64,000 nt of DNA from Cristatella mucedo (GCA_009760855.2 WPIO01000024.1:2641001-2705000), one strand, 5' to 3'; positions 11,690 through 24,673 are shown, counted from the first letter of the stretch. Notes: a model not told the origin generated them from the sequence alone. Numbers and translations are program-made.

Positions 11690-14600
11690 GGGGTTGCCTC
11701 CGAAATAAGGGGTAGGTTCCAAAAAAATGGTCAATTTTTTCGAAATTCGCGTATTAAAGATAAACCAGTTATAAATGCAAGCTCAAATTTTGGTGGTTGT
11801 AAGATGACTGGAACATGGTCAATAAAATTATTATGTAAGACCTAGTTTAACTGGAAGTCGTACATCGAGCTCAACAAAATAATTTTCTTTGACAAGTAAC
11901 TGAGCCGGAGCTGCGGTTTTCTGGTGAACTCTACGAATATAAGCTACTCAGCCCTAAACGGACCCTCAAAAAATAACTGTGGAGAATGATTAAACGTAAA
12001 AATTTCCCGGAAATGACACGCCCCTCGAGATCACACGTCCGACTGGTAGTATAACAAGATCATAAAAGAGTAAACCCCCTATCGGCAGGGTGCCTAGTCC
12101 CGCCTCTGCTTCCCTGCCCGGCTCATAGCAACCGGCAGCAAACGGCATTCCAGGGCCCACTCCTTATATACTTGGCAGAAACCTGTTTACATTGGTATGT
12201 TTACATCGGATCACAAACCGGAAGTGACTGTCATTCGGCCAGTAGACGAACATTAGGGATAATGTATTGAGAATTTGCTGCTGCCGGTGCCGCCGTAACT
12301 AAGGAGTCCATTATCACGGCACCGCATGAATCCTGGGACAGATGATCCACTTCCTGTAGCAGCCATAACGCACGAGGCGACAGCCGTGAGTGGTCCTTTT
12401 GTTCGGTGGCCGGTCAGCGTGGTGATTTGAATGGAACTAGCGCGTCGTTTACTGGAAGCCAGTCTGAAAATGTTGATTCATTTCTATTCAAGGAAATTTA
12501 GGTGATTTCAAGTTCTCATTTATGTCGTTAATAGTTAGATATTTGTATTGGCGAATGCCAGTGAGCCTGGCTGTAGCCTGGATTGCCGGCCTGAGGTATG
12601 AGACCTATCGCGGATATGATCTGCTTATGCTGTATAAGGATCTTGTTAGGTTGACCTATTCCTAAGATCCATATTTATCTATCTATTGAATATGTTGAAT
12701 GTTGACTAATATTGAATGTTCGTGCGATAATAGCGTTTCCTAGTGCTGCCTCTTGGTTATAGCTTGGAGTTCTCAAGTCTATCTGCAAACAACAGTCCAA
12801 TGCCTGCTGTCATTTATGTCATATCTCCTAAAATAATGATCTGATCATCAATGATTGACCTCTGTCATCCTTTGACTCACATGGCGTAAAAATGTCACAG
12901 GTAAGCTACTTGTGACCCAATCAATGTGAAACTCTAAGTACATGCTCCTAAGTATGTGTTTTGATGTTGTATGGCGACAAATATAGTAACACTTATTATT
13001 CCATGTCACCTACATGCTTTGGTACCTTAAGTTGGCTTCTCTGAGTGCTGTCAGAGCAGTAGTACATCGTCCCTCTCGCTGATGTGATTGCCAAGCACAA
13101 TCTAGGCTTTCACTTCTATGCGGATGACACTCAGTTGTACCTTTGCTTTGATCCCTCCCAGCCTTCGAGCACCTCAAATTCTCTCAACTCACTTGCTGCA
13201 TGCATTGATGACATCCGATCATGGATGGCAGCAAATTTTCTAAAACTAAACGATGATAAAACTAACTTACTAGTTATGGGCAAACCTAGTGTTATTCAGA
13301 AATTGGAAAGGCTGACTTTCAAAATTGGCTCTGCCAGCATATCTCCAGTTGCATCAGCTCGAAATCTAGGTGTCATATTCCAAAGCGACCTCTCGTTAGA
13401 CGACCACATCAGCTCCACAGTCAAATCAGCCTATTTTCAGCTTCATAACATTGCTAAAATTAGGGCTTGTTTAGATAAGGATACCACGTCCAAGTTGGTC
13501 CATGCATTCGTTACATCTCGTCTCGACTTCTGCAACTCACTGCTTACTGGCCTACCAGCATGTGCGATCAGGCGATTGCAGCTGGTGCAAAACTCTGCAG
13601 CTAGGCTTGTCTATCGTGAGCGTCGCAGTTGCCACATTACTCCACTTCTCGCCGACCTGCACTGGTTACCAGTCAAGCAACGGATTGACTTCAAGGTTTT
13701 GTCGCTCACTTTTAGGTCTCTTCATTCTATGGCTCCAGCCTATCTTTCAGAGATACTACCTTATCAGGCAAAGCATCGTACCACTCGCTTTTCGGAATCC
13801 AACAGTCTAGAAATACCTCATACAAACCTTAAATCCTTTGGAGACCGTGCATTTAGCTCGTATGCTCCCACAGCCTGGAACTCCCTCCCGACCTGCATCA
13901 GAACATCCCCTGACCTGACCACATTTAAAAGAAACTTAAAAACATACCTATTTAGGACAGCATTTAGTGGGTCCTTGTGATTCGTCCTCGATGTGCTTAT
14001 GAGTGCTGACACTGTTCATGCTGCCACTAACCACATTTGCATGCTGACCGAGTGCATGTAACCCCTAACCATGTTATTCATTTTGTATGCTTTTCAAGCA
14101 TGATTTTACTTACTATTCTATTGCGTATCACTTTGCAGCAAATGTAAAGCGCCTAGAAAGAGATTAAGTTCTCTGAGGGCGCTTTATCAAGTGCAATATT
14201 ATTATTATTATTATTATTACCTGGTAAATTGTACAACTTGGTCGATACTGGGCCGATCTGTGTGAAACTTGGAATATAGGTGGAGCTCACCTGTCTCGAC
14301 ACTCTCCCTCTGTGCATCTACGCATGATGGGTGTGTATGCATATAATGTGCCTGTCACAAAGTGTCCGTGGGCTGTGTTCGTGATGACAGTCAACAGTTT
14401 TAAGACGTCAAATTTTTTAATTTTTTGTGGGGGAAGAGTTTCCAGTCGAGTGTCGCATTTTTTGAGCGGTTTGCCATATTTCTGCAATGAAATTTTTATA
14501 ATCGAAAAAATTCGGAGCTGCCTTTTACCAGCAGTGCTATACGTGACCTTGGATTTTTAAAAGGTCATCAGAAGGTCAAAACCAACTATATCAAATCAAA

Positions 14601-14745
14601 CGATAGCTAATGCTACCAGTGTTCTTCGTGCCAATTTTCATGCCATTCAGTTTACTGGTCTTCGTACAATTTTTTATAAATGATTTTGGAGGGACAACTC
14701 CCCCTATTGGCGGCCATTTTGGGGGATAACTCCTACCACTGGCCG
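11690..14745 (+). repeat. Unclassified 2-kb interspersed repeat, copy 1 (with LINE insertion)
   Basis: Collinear with the reversed copy at 37664-39679. Shared blocks include AACTGGTTTATCTTTAATA-like sequence, GCTACTCAGCCCTAAACGGA, ACAAACCGGAAGTGACTG and GGTCATCAGAAGGTC. It begins TTAACGGGGTTGCCTCC. Interrupted at 13069-14219 by LINE-A, and it lacks about 115 bp that copy 2 has near 38430-38550. No coding capacity seen. Confidence 0.85.
13069..14219 (+). mobile_element. LINE-A copy, best preserved 3' half
   Basis: CR1/L2-like non-LTR retrotransposon, truncated within the reverse transcriptase. An uninterrupted frame of about 298 codons (13084-13980) starts just before the catalytic FYADDTQLYL and passes [30 protein letters not shown] and AFSSYAPTAWNSLP to its stop. 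A 240-bp 3' UTR follows, with GCGCTTTATCAAGTGC and (ATT)n. The intact frame shows it is one of the youngest A copies here. The missing 5' part (ORF1, endonuclease, palm start) means it cannot move itself. Confidence 0.95.
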
Positions 14746-15376
14746 ACTTGAGCGCGGTGAGCTGAGCTCAGCCGGAGGCAGGCCTGTCATCTATCACCAC
14801 CTGTCATCGGCTCGGCATTCGGAAAGTCGTAATTGTAAAGTAGCCGACCTAAACGTCTGAGAGAGAGAGACCTACGCCGCCGTGCCTATGACCTGGGGCG
14901 AGAAAGGGCGAGCGTCTTGTAAGACAGCTTGCCGCCCGCACAATGTCGCCGACGCATCGAGTTCGTATCTGCACGCAAGCCATATGTGCAGGCTCGACTC
15001 ATCTCTTCCAACGCAGCCAGCGTCGAGCCGCTCGTTTGCAATAATTGCATATGACTTTTCGTTGGTTGCTAACCAAGTTGTCTTTTGTTCTCTTAACAGT
15101 CGGTTGCCGCGAAAGCATTGTCTTTAAACTCTAAAAATAAGCACCTTCCGCAAGAATTTGAAGTAGCTCGACTTGCTACCTCTTCGAAGGAACGCAATTA
15201 ATCTCGAACTCAGCTCGTCAATCCGAAATCCTTACGGTAATCCACCTGGCCGGTAGCTGCTCGCAGCGCGAGTAGCTCTCTGATAGTTCGACCTTGAATC
15301 TGTCGAAGAAGTGATCACCGTGAGTTTTGAGCACAGGGCAGAGTAAGGTAAAGGTTGGCTGACCATACATACTCAT
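14746..15376. other. Unassigned stretch
   Basis: Contains a GAGAGAGA run near 14860; otherwise no gene or repeat recognised. Confidence 0.4.
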
Positions 15377-15500
15377 TTATAACCGGACCAGAAGACCCTT
15401 AGCGGCTATCACATCGCTTGCAATCACTGGGAAATTGAGAATCGCCGGGGTCAGGACTCGAACCCATGAACTGGGTCATGAAAAGCGCGAACCTTGCCCC
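15377..15500 (-). mobile_element. SINE-A, degraded
   Basis: Reversed body AGAAGACCCTTAGCGGCTAT and CGCTTGCAATCACTGG, box B-like GGACTCGAACCCATGA, and head GTCATGAAAAGCGCGAACCT. Confidence 0.75.
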
Positions 15501-15873
15501 GGGGGCTGCTGGCTTCCGTCGGTATCACAAGCCACAACAACAGACAGCGATTCCGAGATAAATCCATTATACTCTTGTAGCCGGGCGTCGCGCGTGCTTT
15601 TGGCCGGCATGGGTTTTTACTCGGACAGCCCGTCACTTCTTCAGCGAGTCGCTTACGGTTGCCAGGCAAATAACTCGACGAGCGCTCGATCGCCCTGCGC
15701 CCGACTCACCAGCGAGAAAGTGCACTCGCTAGGCCTGACCGGAGGCGGGATTGGGATGGGCGGCGGGCAGAAGTAGAGAAGGAACGGGGACGCTAAAGCC
15801 GGGATGAACCCGTGGATCAGCCAATAAAGCCGGCGTCGTTTGTTCTTACAGCGATAGCGGATCTGCTAAGGGC

Positions 15874-16085
15874 ATAGTAATAATAATAATAATACATTTT
15901 TATAGCGTCCTCGGGGAACGCAATGTCTTTCTAGGCACTTTACATTTGCTGTAGAGGATCGTTAGGATCGAATTGCTAGCGGTAGCATGCTCAATAAACA
16001 GCAAGCATAGCACGGCTAGAGGTGACATAAACAGGATCAGCATGCAAATATGATTGGCGACATAGCGCTCATAGCTGGCGATTCA
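15874..16085 (-). mobile_element. LINE-A 3' UTR fragment
   Basis: (TAA)n, then TTTCTAGGCACTTTACATTT and GGTGACATAAACAGGATCAG, matching the reversed 3' UTR of the copy at 13069. Confidence 0.85.
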
Positions 16086-16215
16086 CCATTGTCTCCTTCG
16101 CATGTTTATATTCATGCTAAATAACACGATTTAATTATCCATATAGTAGTGCTACACGCAACCAGCGCTCCAGATTCTTTATTACCGAATTATGAGCTCC
16201 AACTTTGATTTGCAG

Positions 16216-16263
16216 GGGCTCGGGCGCGCGATGGCGGCGCGACGAAGAGCGAAGTCCCCAAAA
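16216..16263 (+). other. Possible mini-exon with start codon
   Basis: A 48-bp stretch between an acceptor-like TTTGCAG and a consensus donor GTGAGT. It contains an ATG with G at -3 and +4, encoding MAARRRAKSPK in phase 0 up to the donor. No downstream partner exon was identified, and a chance match is possible. Confidence 0.2.
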
Positions 16264-16790
16264 GTGAGTTGCGGGTACTGATGACGACGGCGCTATTGCA
16301 TACTAAGCAGGCGACGCAAGCGAGCGAGCTTACATACGGATGTAGCGGTAGTTGCCGCCGCGTGAGCAGCTCCGGAGTGCTAATAGATGGGTGAGTAAGA
16401 GGAAAGGGAGAGAGACAGAGAGTGGACAGCGTCCGCACAGGCCGGTGGACCAGCAGAAAGTGAAGAAGCACGGTTGCTCGCTGCAGGACTATCGGGCCAC
16501 GTGACCGCACATGACCCGCTGCAATTAAATCCAACTTCAGACAGTCGATACCGTCCGACTGCAGCGCCTATTGAGGTGGTGTTCAGCGCGCCCGTTGGCC
16601 GGGAGGAGTGTTGCAAGTCCGGGTGGGGCGGAACAGCCTTGTGGGCGTGGCCACGCCCACAAATTAACACCTTCATTAACGACGAGGGAAAATTTGAGCA
16701 ATTACTCTCAGTCAGTCGCTACTGCGGAATTTTGGAGTTGCTATATCGTCCAGATACCGACTGACCAAGAGAATATTAGCGGTTCTCGGA

Positions 16791-16862
16791 TATGTCATAA
16801 GTTTTAACCAGTATTATATATGTCATAAGTTTTAACTAGTATTTTAACTAGGTTTTAACTAA
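16791..16862. repeat. Two-copy tandem of a 29-bp AT-rich unit
   Basis: ATGTCATAAGTTTTAAC occurs twice, followed by CAGTATT and TAGTATT, with a third partial TTTTAACTA. The flanks from 16264 to 17045 otherwise hold nothing recognised. Confidence 0.8.
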
Positions 16863-17049
16863 TCAGCCTGCGAGCTGCCTCGAACTAGAGAGTTGTTTGG
16901 ATAGGGACGATTCTGTGAACATGTAATGTATTTGTGACTTTGAAACTTAGCAATCAACGCAAATACGCAGATTCGTTATTTTAAGGCATGGGCGCTTTTT
17001 CTATTGCCGCCTCGCTCTACTACCGTCGGCACACCTGGGTGCTCCGTAA

Positions 17050-17385
17050 ATAAATAAATACTAGCTGCTTTGACGGCCTCTTTTGCATAGCGACAGAAGA
17101 ACCTTTACGGCTTTCACCACCGCTTGCAGCGGTGATAAAGAATCGCCCACCCGTGATAAAGAATCGCCCACCCACCGTATGGTTCGAACCCACAACCTCG
17201 GGACCGAGATGTAATGTAATATAATCTATCTCCGTCTGTAAGTCCACATAGTCATAAAGGCCATGTGGGTGTTACGCAGGAGAATTCTGTATAGCGCACT
17301 CACAGCCCAAGCGGCTGTCGGTACGCATTCGAGATCGTGAAAAGCAGCCACCTTACTTAGTGTGCCATCACGGCTCACCTCGCGG
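17050..17385 (-). mobile_element. SINE-A split by a LINE-B tail
   Basis: Reversed (ATTT)n tail, GACGGCCTCTTTTGCATAGC, CACCACCGCTTGCAGCGGTG, box B GGTTCGAACCCACAACC, and head GCAGCCACCTTACTTAGTGT. An internal 20-bp duplication (GTGATAAAGAATCGCCCACC) is specific to this copy. Interrupted at 17211-17330. Confidence 0.88.
17211..17330 (-). mobile_element. LINE-B 3' end, 120 bp, with target-site duplication
   Basis: The reversed LINE-B end (TGTAATGTAATATAATC, CTATCTCCGTCTGTAAG, ending GGTACGCATTC) is flanked by a perfect 5-bp GAGAT at 17206-17210 and 17331-17335. This is the clearest target-primed insertion in the window. Confidence 0.92.
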
Positions 17386-17843
17386 CGGCATCCGGTGAGC
17401 TCCGCTTCCAGGCGCCGCGTCCACCATTAGTTGCCAGGCGAATGCAGCGACTAGCGCCGTTGCGAGCGTTGTTTTCGCGGCCTGGAGACTTATTTCAGGA
17501 GCGAAGAAAGAGCTGCTCGGTGCAGCGGCTCGGCTGGACGTCGGCTGCTCAGCCTTTTAGCGTCGCGAGGCATGCCGCACCCGGATGTCCCCTGCCGCAG
17601 ACGCGAGCGACGCCCTAGATGGCCCAGGCGATAGCCCGTAAGCTGACAGTGGCAGGCCACCCTGGCAAGAGCTAGCTAGATGGATGATAGATAGATAGAT
17701 GATAGCTAGATTAATGAAGCTCGACGATCCAGGTGGCCACGTTGATTATGCACAATGCAGAGGCCGGTCTGCCGCGGTGCTACGGTTACTAACGGGATGT
17801 GGCCGATTCTGAACCCAAGTACTTGGCCACAAGCATAGCAACA

Positions 17844-18300
17844 GTAATGTAATGTCATGTGTATCTCCGTCTGTAACTCCACAAAGCCAAAAAGACTACG
17901 TGGGTGTTACTCGGGAGAGTTTTGTATAGCTCACTCACAGCCTAAGCGGCTTTCGGTACGCATTCGGTAGCCAACAGACTTCGTCTTGCGAAACAAAGAG
18001 AAAGTGGGAAGCATAGCAGAGTCAGAAGAGCAGTTTAGGTAGTGAGCAGCATGGAAGTAGCAGCTCAGCACTGCTAGAAAAGATGAGCCATAGACAGCAG
18101 CAGGAGAGTAGTTGTCGTTGCGTAAGAATCGCGGAAGCGAGTTCCACAGTCTAGGACCTGCAGAGCCAAAGCTTCGGTCGCCCATGGTCTTCCCGCTCCT
18201 TGCCGACGAGAGACATGTACAAGTGTGGCTGGAACAGCGAAGCAAACGAGTCGCGTAGAATGCCTCAATACGGGCATACGTGCTGACCGTAGCAAAGCAT
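17844..18300 (-). mobile_element. LINE-B copy, 5'-truncated
   Basis: Reversed tail AATGTAATGTCATGTGTATC, then the C-terminal codons for VGYRMRTESRLGCE and DRSFGSAGPRLWNSLPRFL. The farther part is more diverged than in the copies at 58505 and 61353. Confidence 0.88.
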
Positions 18301-18395
18301 GGCAGCTGTAAAGTGTCTATACCTTATTAGGACTGGTCAACGTCGTCAGCATAATACGGTGTATTCAATAGTTACACAGAGGCGCGAGTGTACCA

Positions 18396-18778
18396 CCAGC
18401 ATATCTCCATTTGAATGTGCACGAAATCTTGGTGCCCTGTTCCAAAGCGACCTTTCATTAGACGACCACATTAGCTCCTCAGTTACGTCTGCCTGCTTTC
18501 GGCTACATAACATTACTAACATTCGGACTTGTTTAGCCAGCACTTGGTAGGTCCATGCGATTCGTCCTTTGTCTACTAATGTGTACACTGTGCATGCTGC
18601 CACTGACCAAACTTTCATGCTGACCCTGTGCATGTCATCTCTACCCATGTTATGCTTGTTGTGATTGGGCATACTACCACTAACTATTCGATCATGCTTT
18701 TTTGTAGCAGATGTAAAGTGCCTAGAAAGAGATTGGGTTCTCTGAGGGCGCTATAAAAAAGTGTAATATTATCACATC
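18396..18778 (+). mobile_element. LINE-A copy with internal deletion
   Basis: Runs from the SISPFECARNLG block to NIRTCLA, then jumps straight to the GGTCCATGCGATTCGTCC at the end of the ORF and on through the 3' UTR to GGCGCTATAAAAAAG. Confidence 0.88.
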
Positions 18779-19519
18779 AAGTAGGGCATACAACTGACTT
18801 TTTAAACAGCCGAAAGTCCAGCTGATTGGTTCAAAGCACAAGTAAACCTGATAAGATATTATTTTAAGTGTTCAAGATACACTTTCTAAACTACAGATTT
18901 TCTTTCATATCCAGTTCAAGTCGGTTGTAATGCAGGAACAACTAATAATCTACGAAGAACTCATACCTAGCTGATGTAGCATTCCAACGTTTTATTTCCC
19001 AATGCTTGTATCGATTTCTTCCCTTAAGAAATATAAATAAATATACATAAGTTATGGTTGGTGTCAAAGTTTGTTTCCATAACCTCGCTGGGCTCTAGCA
19101 TTAATGCAATCAAAGACTTTCAGACGTCTTCTTCGCAGCTGTCGTTAAAGCTTTCTTTAACTTCATCCCAGACAATCGTTTTTGAAATGAAATGGACTTC
19201 AATATATTTTTTAGCCTTTGACTATCCAGGCGGTAAGATCATCAGAACTTCACTTCGAAGAAATCAGGCGAGCGCCTTCAGCTTCGGCCTTATCTCAATA
19301 GAAGCGAAATGAGTGCTAGCAGCCGCACGTCACGGAGGACGATTCAGACAAACGCTTGAATGCCATCAAACGTCCTCGAGCTATGTTTTCTGAAATCGTG
19401 GACATGTACAGCAATACCTATCTCGCCGAAATCCAAAATAAACTACAGCAATGATGTGTAAGCTGGGCGGAACTAGCATTTCAAATTTCCCACAGATCCT
19501 CGAGACGCTTGCCAAGTTA

Positions 19520-19690
19520 TAGGTTTTTCAAAGCACAAAGCTGCACTTTAAATAGAGCTTTTATAAAGTCTCAAGCACGCACCTCAACAAGCTGTGAACA
19601 TGTATCTCAATGCACCAAGGTTCTATAAGTTGGAACACAAGTCACATGTAGCACATTAGAGCCTGCTTCTTAATAAAGTCAGAATTATTC
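19520..19690 (+). repeat. Dispersed repeat related to the 34193-34851 MITE interior
   Basis: CTCAAGCACGCACCTCAACA, GAACATGTA and AAGTTGGAACACAAGTC recur in order at 30255-30400 and, reversed, at about 34405-34480. Confidence 0.65.
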
Positions 19691-21440
19691 ATACCATACG
19701 GTGGTGTGCTGTCATTGTATTTTAGCTATGAGGAGACCGCTGATAAAATTTGTTTCAAATTTTGTATATTTGCATCCAGAGTAATTAAAATTTTAGCAAA
19801 TTTATACCACAATTCAATCGTGTTCTCAATCAATGTGACAATTGTGAGAGCCATCCATGGGGCTTTTGGGGGTAAATACTTTCACACAATGCACTCAAGC
19901 TCACAGCAGCAGCGATCTACGATTCACCAAGTTTGATTAAGCAAAGCTACCTCTAATTCGATCAGTTTTAGCACGGGATTTGTTTTATAAATCTTCAAAT
20001 TTGGCCGAGCAAACAGCCAATGCAGCTGTAGGTAAAAACGAGCAGCACGATGTCTTTTCCCGTTCAGATCGAAAGGCAAACTTAAGCTAAAATAATTACC
20101 AATACAGTCACGAGCAATCAGACTAGAGCAAAACGCGACTGCTAAGGATCCACGGCAAGTGCCAATCAGCGCCCTCTGACACCAACTGATGTGAACGGAA
20201 TGTAACCGCTCCTGCTCCAAAGTCCTTGGCTGCAAGCACAAAGCAAGTAACGCGGTGGTAGTCCGTGCAGCTGTATTGTACAAACTGGTAGAGCTATCAC
20301 CTCTAAGCTAACGAGCAAACGAGTCGTAGTTGCTGCACGGATGCACAGTAGGTACGTATGCAGGCTGGTAGCCAAGCAAGACAGCAATCAAGAGTGCCCA
20401 TACCTAATAATGCATTGCCCCGCGATTATGACCGTTGAGCTTATCTGCTGACTTTGAACTCGAGACAGCATTTGAAATAGTCTTGATAAGCAGGCTTAAA
20501 AGCAACTCGTTATTTATTTTTGGTGTAGCCAGATTTATGAATGACTTCCGGCAAGAGCCTGGTCGAAGCAGCGAGTTTTTAGCCACGATCTGTGGATCTG
20601 TGATTTATTCAGCTGAGCCATTGCTGTTTAAATCCTCCATGTGTCAGTCTGAAGACGCCTGCCGTACCAGCTGCAACAAGTTCATGTAATACTTTCCGCA
20701 ATCACGATCTTGGTGGCGGATAGTGCTGCTTTATAATTTCGGCGTCATAAACGCTTAATGTGTCACCCGCGTCACGTCTGTATCCGTTACAAAGTGCGAT
20801 GTCGCTACCTAAACTATTCATGTTTACGCAGCCATAACAATATTTCAACTATGTTGCGTTAGTGCAGACCAGAATTATTTAACAGTTACAGTGATCCATA
20901 TCTGCATATCACCAGCCGTAGTGAACCAACCACTTTGAATCTGTAAGTACAATCGACTTACTATCACCACGTGTGTCTAGTTATTAAAGTCTAAACCATA
21001 GATTATGAATATCCGTTTGCCATTGCTACTATAGAGATTTAGTTATCTCACGAGGCCATATCAATATCTTATTGTCATTATGGCGATAATTATTATTGAT
21101 TATACTACACTGGTCATTGGCAAAATAATTTATTACACACCTAGAGCAGAAATGAGAGCGAAATGAGCGCCTGTTCAGCCTAAGAGGTTGGAAAACGGGG
21201 AATTAATTATTAAGCTGCAGCCAGTTTACTCCGCAGCTGAGTATTACCACGGAGAGGTCTGACGGTAGCTGCTGTTTAAGCAGAAGTCAGAAGTAAGAAT
21301 AAATGCGCCTGGCTCGTTGGTGTCTGGGACTTTCTGTTGCCAAGCTATATGTGCAAGTTGAGTGGTCGATGGCCGCTACAGAACCTCCGGGCGAAAGTTA
21401 AGTTAAAGTTTCCAAATGCACCGAAAGTTTTCTGAAAGCA
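19691..21440. other. Unassigned stretch
   Basis: No exon, tRNA or repeat family recognised on either strand. The longest open frames (about 80-120 codons) resemble nothing I know. Confidence 0.4.
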
Positions 21441-21444
21441 AAGC

Positions 21445-21985
21445 TAGGCCCGGTTCTTTTCACGGTTTATACTCTCCCTCTTGCTGATGTGATTGCCAAG
21501 CATAATCTAGGCTTTCACTTCTATGCGGATGACATTCAGTTGTACCTTTGCTTTGATCCCTCCCAGCCTTTGAGCACCTCGAATTCTCTCAACTCACTTG
21601 TTGTACGTATTCATGACATCCGCGCATGGATGGCAGCAAATTTTCTAAAACTAAACGATGATAAAACTAACTTACTAACTATGGGCAAACTCAGTGCGAT
21701 TCACAAATTGGAAAGGCTGAAGCTCAAAATTGGCTCTGATAGCATATCTCCTGTTAAATCAGCTCGAAATCTAGGTGACATGTTCCAAAGTAACCTCTCG
21801 TTAGACGACCACATCAGCTCCACAGTCAAGTCTGCCTACTTTCAGCTACATAACATTACTAAAATTCGGATATTACTCTCCATTCAATCGCGTTTCCTTT
21901 TGCAGCAAATTTAAAGCGCCTAGAAAGAGATTGAGTTCTCTGAGGGCGCTTTATCAAATGCATTATTATTATTATTGCTATTAAG
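21445..21985 (+). mobile_element. LINE-A copy with internal deletion
   Basis: Starts [20 protein letters not shown] and [10 protein letters not shown] (motif C with Thr to Ile). The frame is open to KIRILL, then a deletion joins it to the 3' UTR at ATATTACTCTCCATTCAATC. The tail is GCGCTTTATCAAATGC and (ATT)n. Confidence 0.9.
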
Positions 21986-22228
21986 CTTCGAACTATCGTA
22001 ATACGCTATCTGCCTTCCGAATAGAAAGAAGCACATACGGTTTGATAGTAGCTGCACTTATCCTTTTCCTATCAGCTGTATGAACTCATTCGTTTATTTC
22101 TGTTTTTGAATGTACACATAGGGAGATAGGAAGAGGCAATGGCAGAAAAACTGACACTGACACAGAGAGACGGTCACAGGAAGACACGCAAATAGAGACG
22201 GAGAAACAAGTACACCAACAGAGAAACA

Positions 22229-22734
<506 letters not shown>

Positions 22735-23850
22735 GTACAGCGAAAGAAATAGACACGAAGAGGGGAGGAGAGTAAAAGGGTAAAAAGCGGTGGAGAGGTT
22801 GACGTAATGAGTTGGCAGGAGACGGGAGAGGAGTCAGGGGAGAGAGACGAGTTGAATGAAGGGGTGTAAAAGGGAGGGAAGATATGATTACAGGTATTCG
22901 GTCAGCCATGTACAGGTTAGAGCAAAGAGTTTTCGAAGAGCTACCGTACCTTTCTAATTGAGGGTACCATTTACATGTCGGATCACGACCACTAAGCAAG
23001 GTCAAATTCAAATGCCTAGTGAAAATTGTACCTCGAAAAACTAGTTTACAGATTTCCTGAGTAAACGAGAGAGCTTTTAATTATAGTCCGAACCTCTATC
23101 ACGTTACTTGCACGCTTAGTTGATCATAGAATTGGAATACATTTGAACGCCAGTGGATAGACCCCAGGTATATAATGCTCGCCTTGAACGACCAAAGTCA
23201 CGGACTCAATTCCTCTCGTATGTCTACAGCGCATGGAGAGATAAACTTTTTTTGTAATAGACGATGCGTTTTCCATTGCTTCGATTACCTTTTCCATTGC
23301 CTTCGATTATATCAGTCACTTCTTTTACCTTCATTCTAGACTTTGTGGCAATAAGCTTTTGCAAGCTTTTCAAGACAACTGAGGGATGAATATGAAAGTT
23401 TTCTTATTCCTTGACGTTGCACTGCCAAGTTTCAGTACATGAACCGTCCTCATAAAATGCACATGCCGATGTGGGTGTTTTTAACATAGAAAGATTCGTT
23501 TTGTCGCGAAATGAAGGAGTGCATTCATGACATCAAGATTTGTCTCCCTTGCCGTCAACCGTAGATTTAGCTTAGGTCTTATCACTTTCTTCGCGGACCT
23601 ATGTTTCACTCCCACGGTAAAGATGACATTAAGGGGCTGGACGCGAATGCAACGATTTAAATTTTCCATTAATTAAACTGCTGGCATGCTTCGAGACTAC
23701 ATAACTCAGGATATTTAAAGTCTGTTATTCGAGCTGCGAGGTGAACGTGAACCTGTCTGCATAATAAATATAATCGGCACATGCAAAACGATGCCTCCCT
23801 GTCAAAGAGCTATGTTCGCAGTGTGTCTCAGCCTACATTTGTCCCTTTAC
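22735..23850. other. Unassigned stretch with a weak tRNA-like segment
   Basis: At about 23155-23225 the order GTGGATAGACCCC, GCTCGCC and GGACTCAATTCC resembles a degraded tRNA-derived SINE head. Nothing else recognised. Confidence 0.3.
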
Positions 23851-23916
23851 AATAATAATAATACACTTGATAAAGTGCCATCAGAAGAAACATTTTTCTC
23901 TTTCTAGGCGCGTTAG
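23851..23916 (-). mobile_element. LINE-A tail fragment
   Basis: (AAT)n ACACTTGATAAAGTGCCATC and TCTTTCTAGGCGCGTTAGAT. Confidence 0.8.
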
Positions 23917-24282
23917 ATTCAACCTTTCTTTCCTTGAGGTATGAGATGATGAGGATGAGGATGAGAGTTTAGCGCGTTTTTAATGTCTTATCTTTTTCCA
24001 ACCAACCTTTAGGATGGCCTCTTCTCCTGACCATTCAGCAGGTCGATTGTGTCATGCAGGTCTGTCCCTCGTGCAGGCAGCTCCGAGCGAAATTCAATAC
24101 GGCGGAAGGTTCACCACGCTTGATCCCACGATACGCTCATTTAATGCGCCTACATCCTGCTGCGTGCGCTTAGAAAGAATTGAGATCAAACTAAATTTTT
24201 TAATGTATCGGGAATTCATTGCGTCAGTGGATCAGCTGCTTCCGAGGTTGCTGGATTGGCCCTAGTAAGCCTAATCGTGGTC

Positions 24283-24450
24283 AGCCGTGATGGCACATAA
24301 GGCGGTTGCTTTTCACGAACTCAGTCCCGATGTCGTGTGTTCGAATCCTTCGGTGGGCGATCCTTTATCACCACTGCAAGCGGTGGTGATAGCCGCAAAG
24401 ACTCTTCTGCCGCTATACAAAAGAGGCGGTAAAATCAGCTAGTTTATATC
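24283..24450 (+). mobile_element. SINE-A, the most complete copy
   Basis: Box A-like GATGGCACATAAGGCGG and box B GTGTTCGAATCCTTC. The body is GGGCGATCCTTTATCACC, CAAGCGGTGGTGATAGCC and CTCTTCTGCCGCTATACAAA, with the end CAGCTAGTTTATAT. This gives the tRNA-head orientation for the family. Confidence 0.9.
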
Positions 24451-24673
24451 GCTCCCTCAGAAGGCGACCGCGGCCAAGCAAGTGCTCACGTGATTCGTTA
24501 GAGTCGTTCGCTTCAACGCAAGTTTCCTGTCTGCACTGCGACCGGCGTGCAATCTGATGACGTAAGCGTATGCCACATAAAAAAGAGAAAGCTAAGCCCT
24601 CGTCAGTGGTGTTTCTGACTTTCAGTGATTTTGGGCACACGCTCCAATCTTGAAAGGCGTTCGACAAGCACTT

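Noticed and set aside
19924-20283. 119-codon - strand frame
   Set aside because: No recognisable motif and no splice or promoter context.
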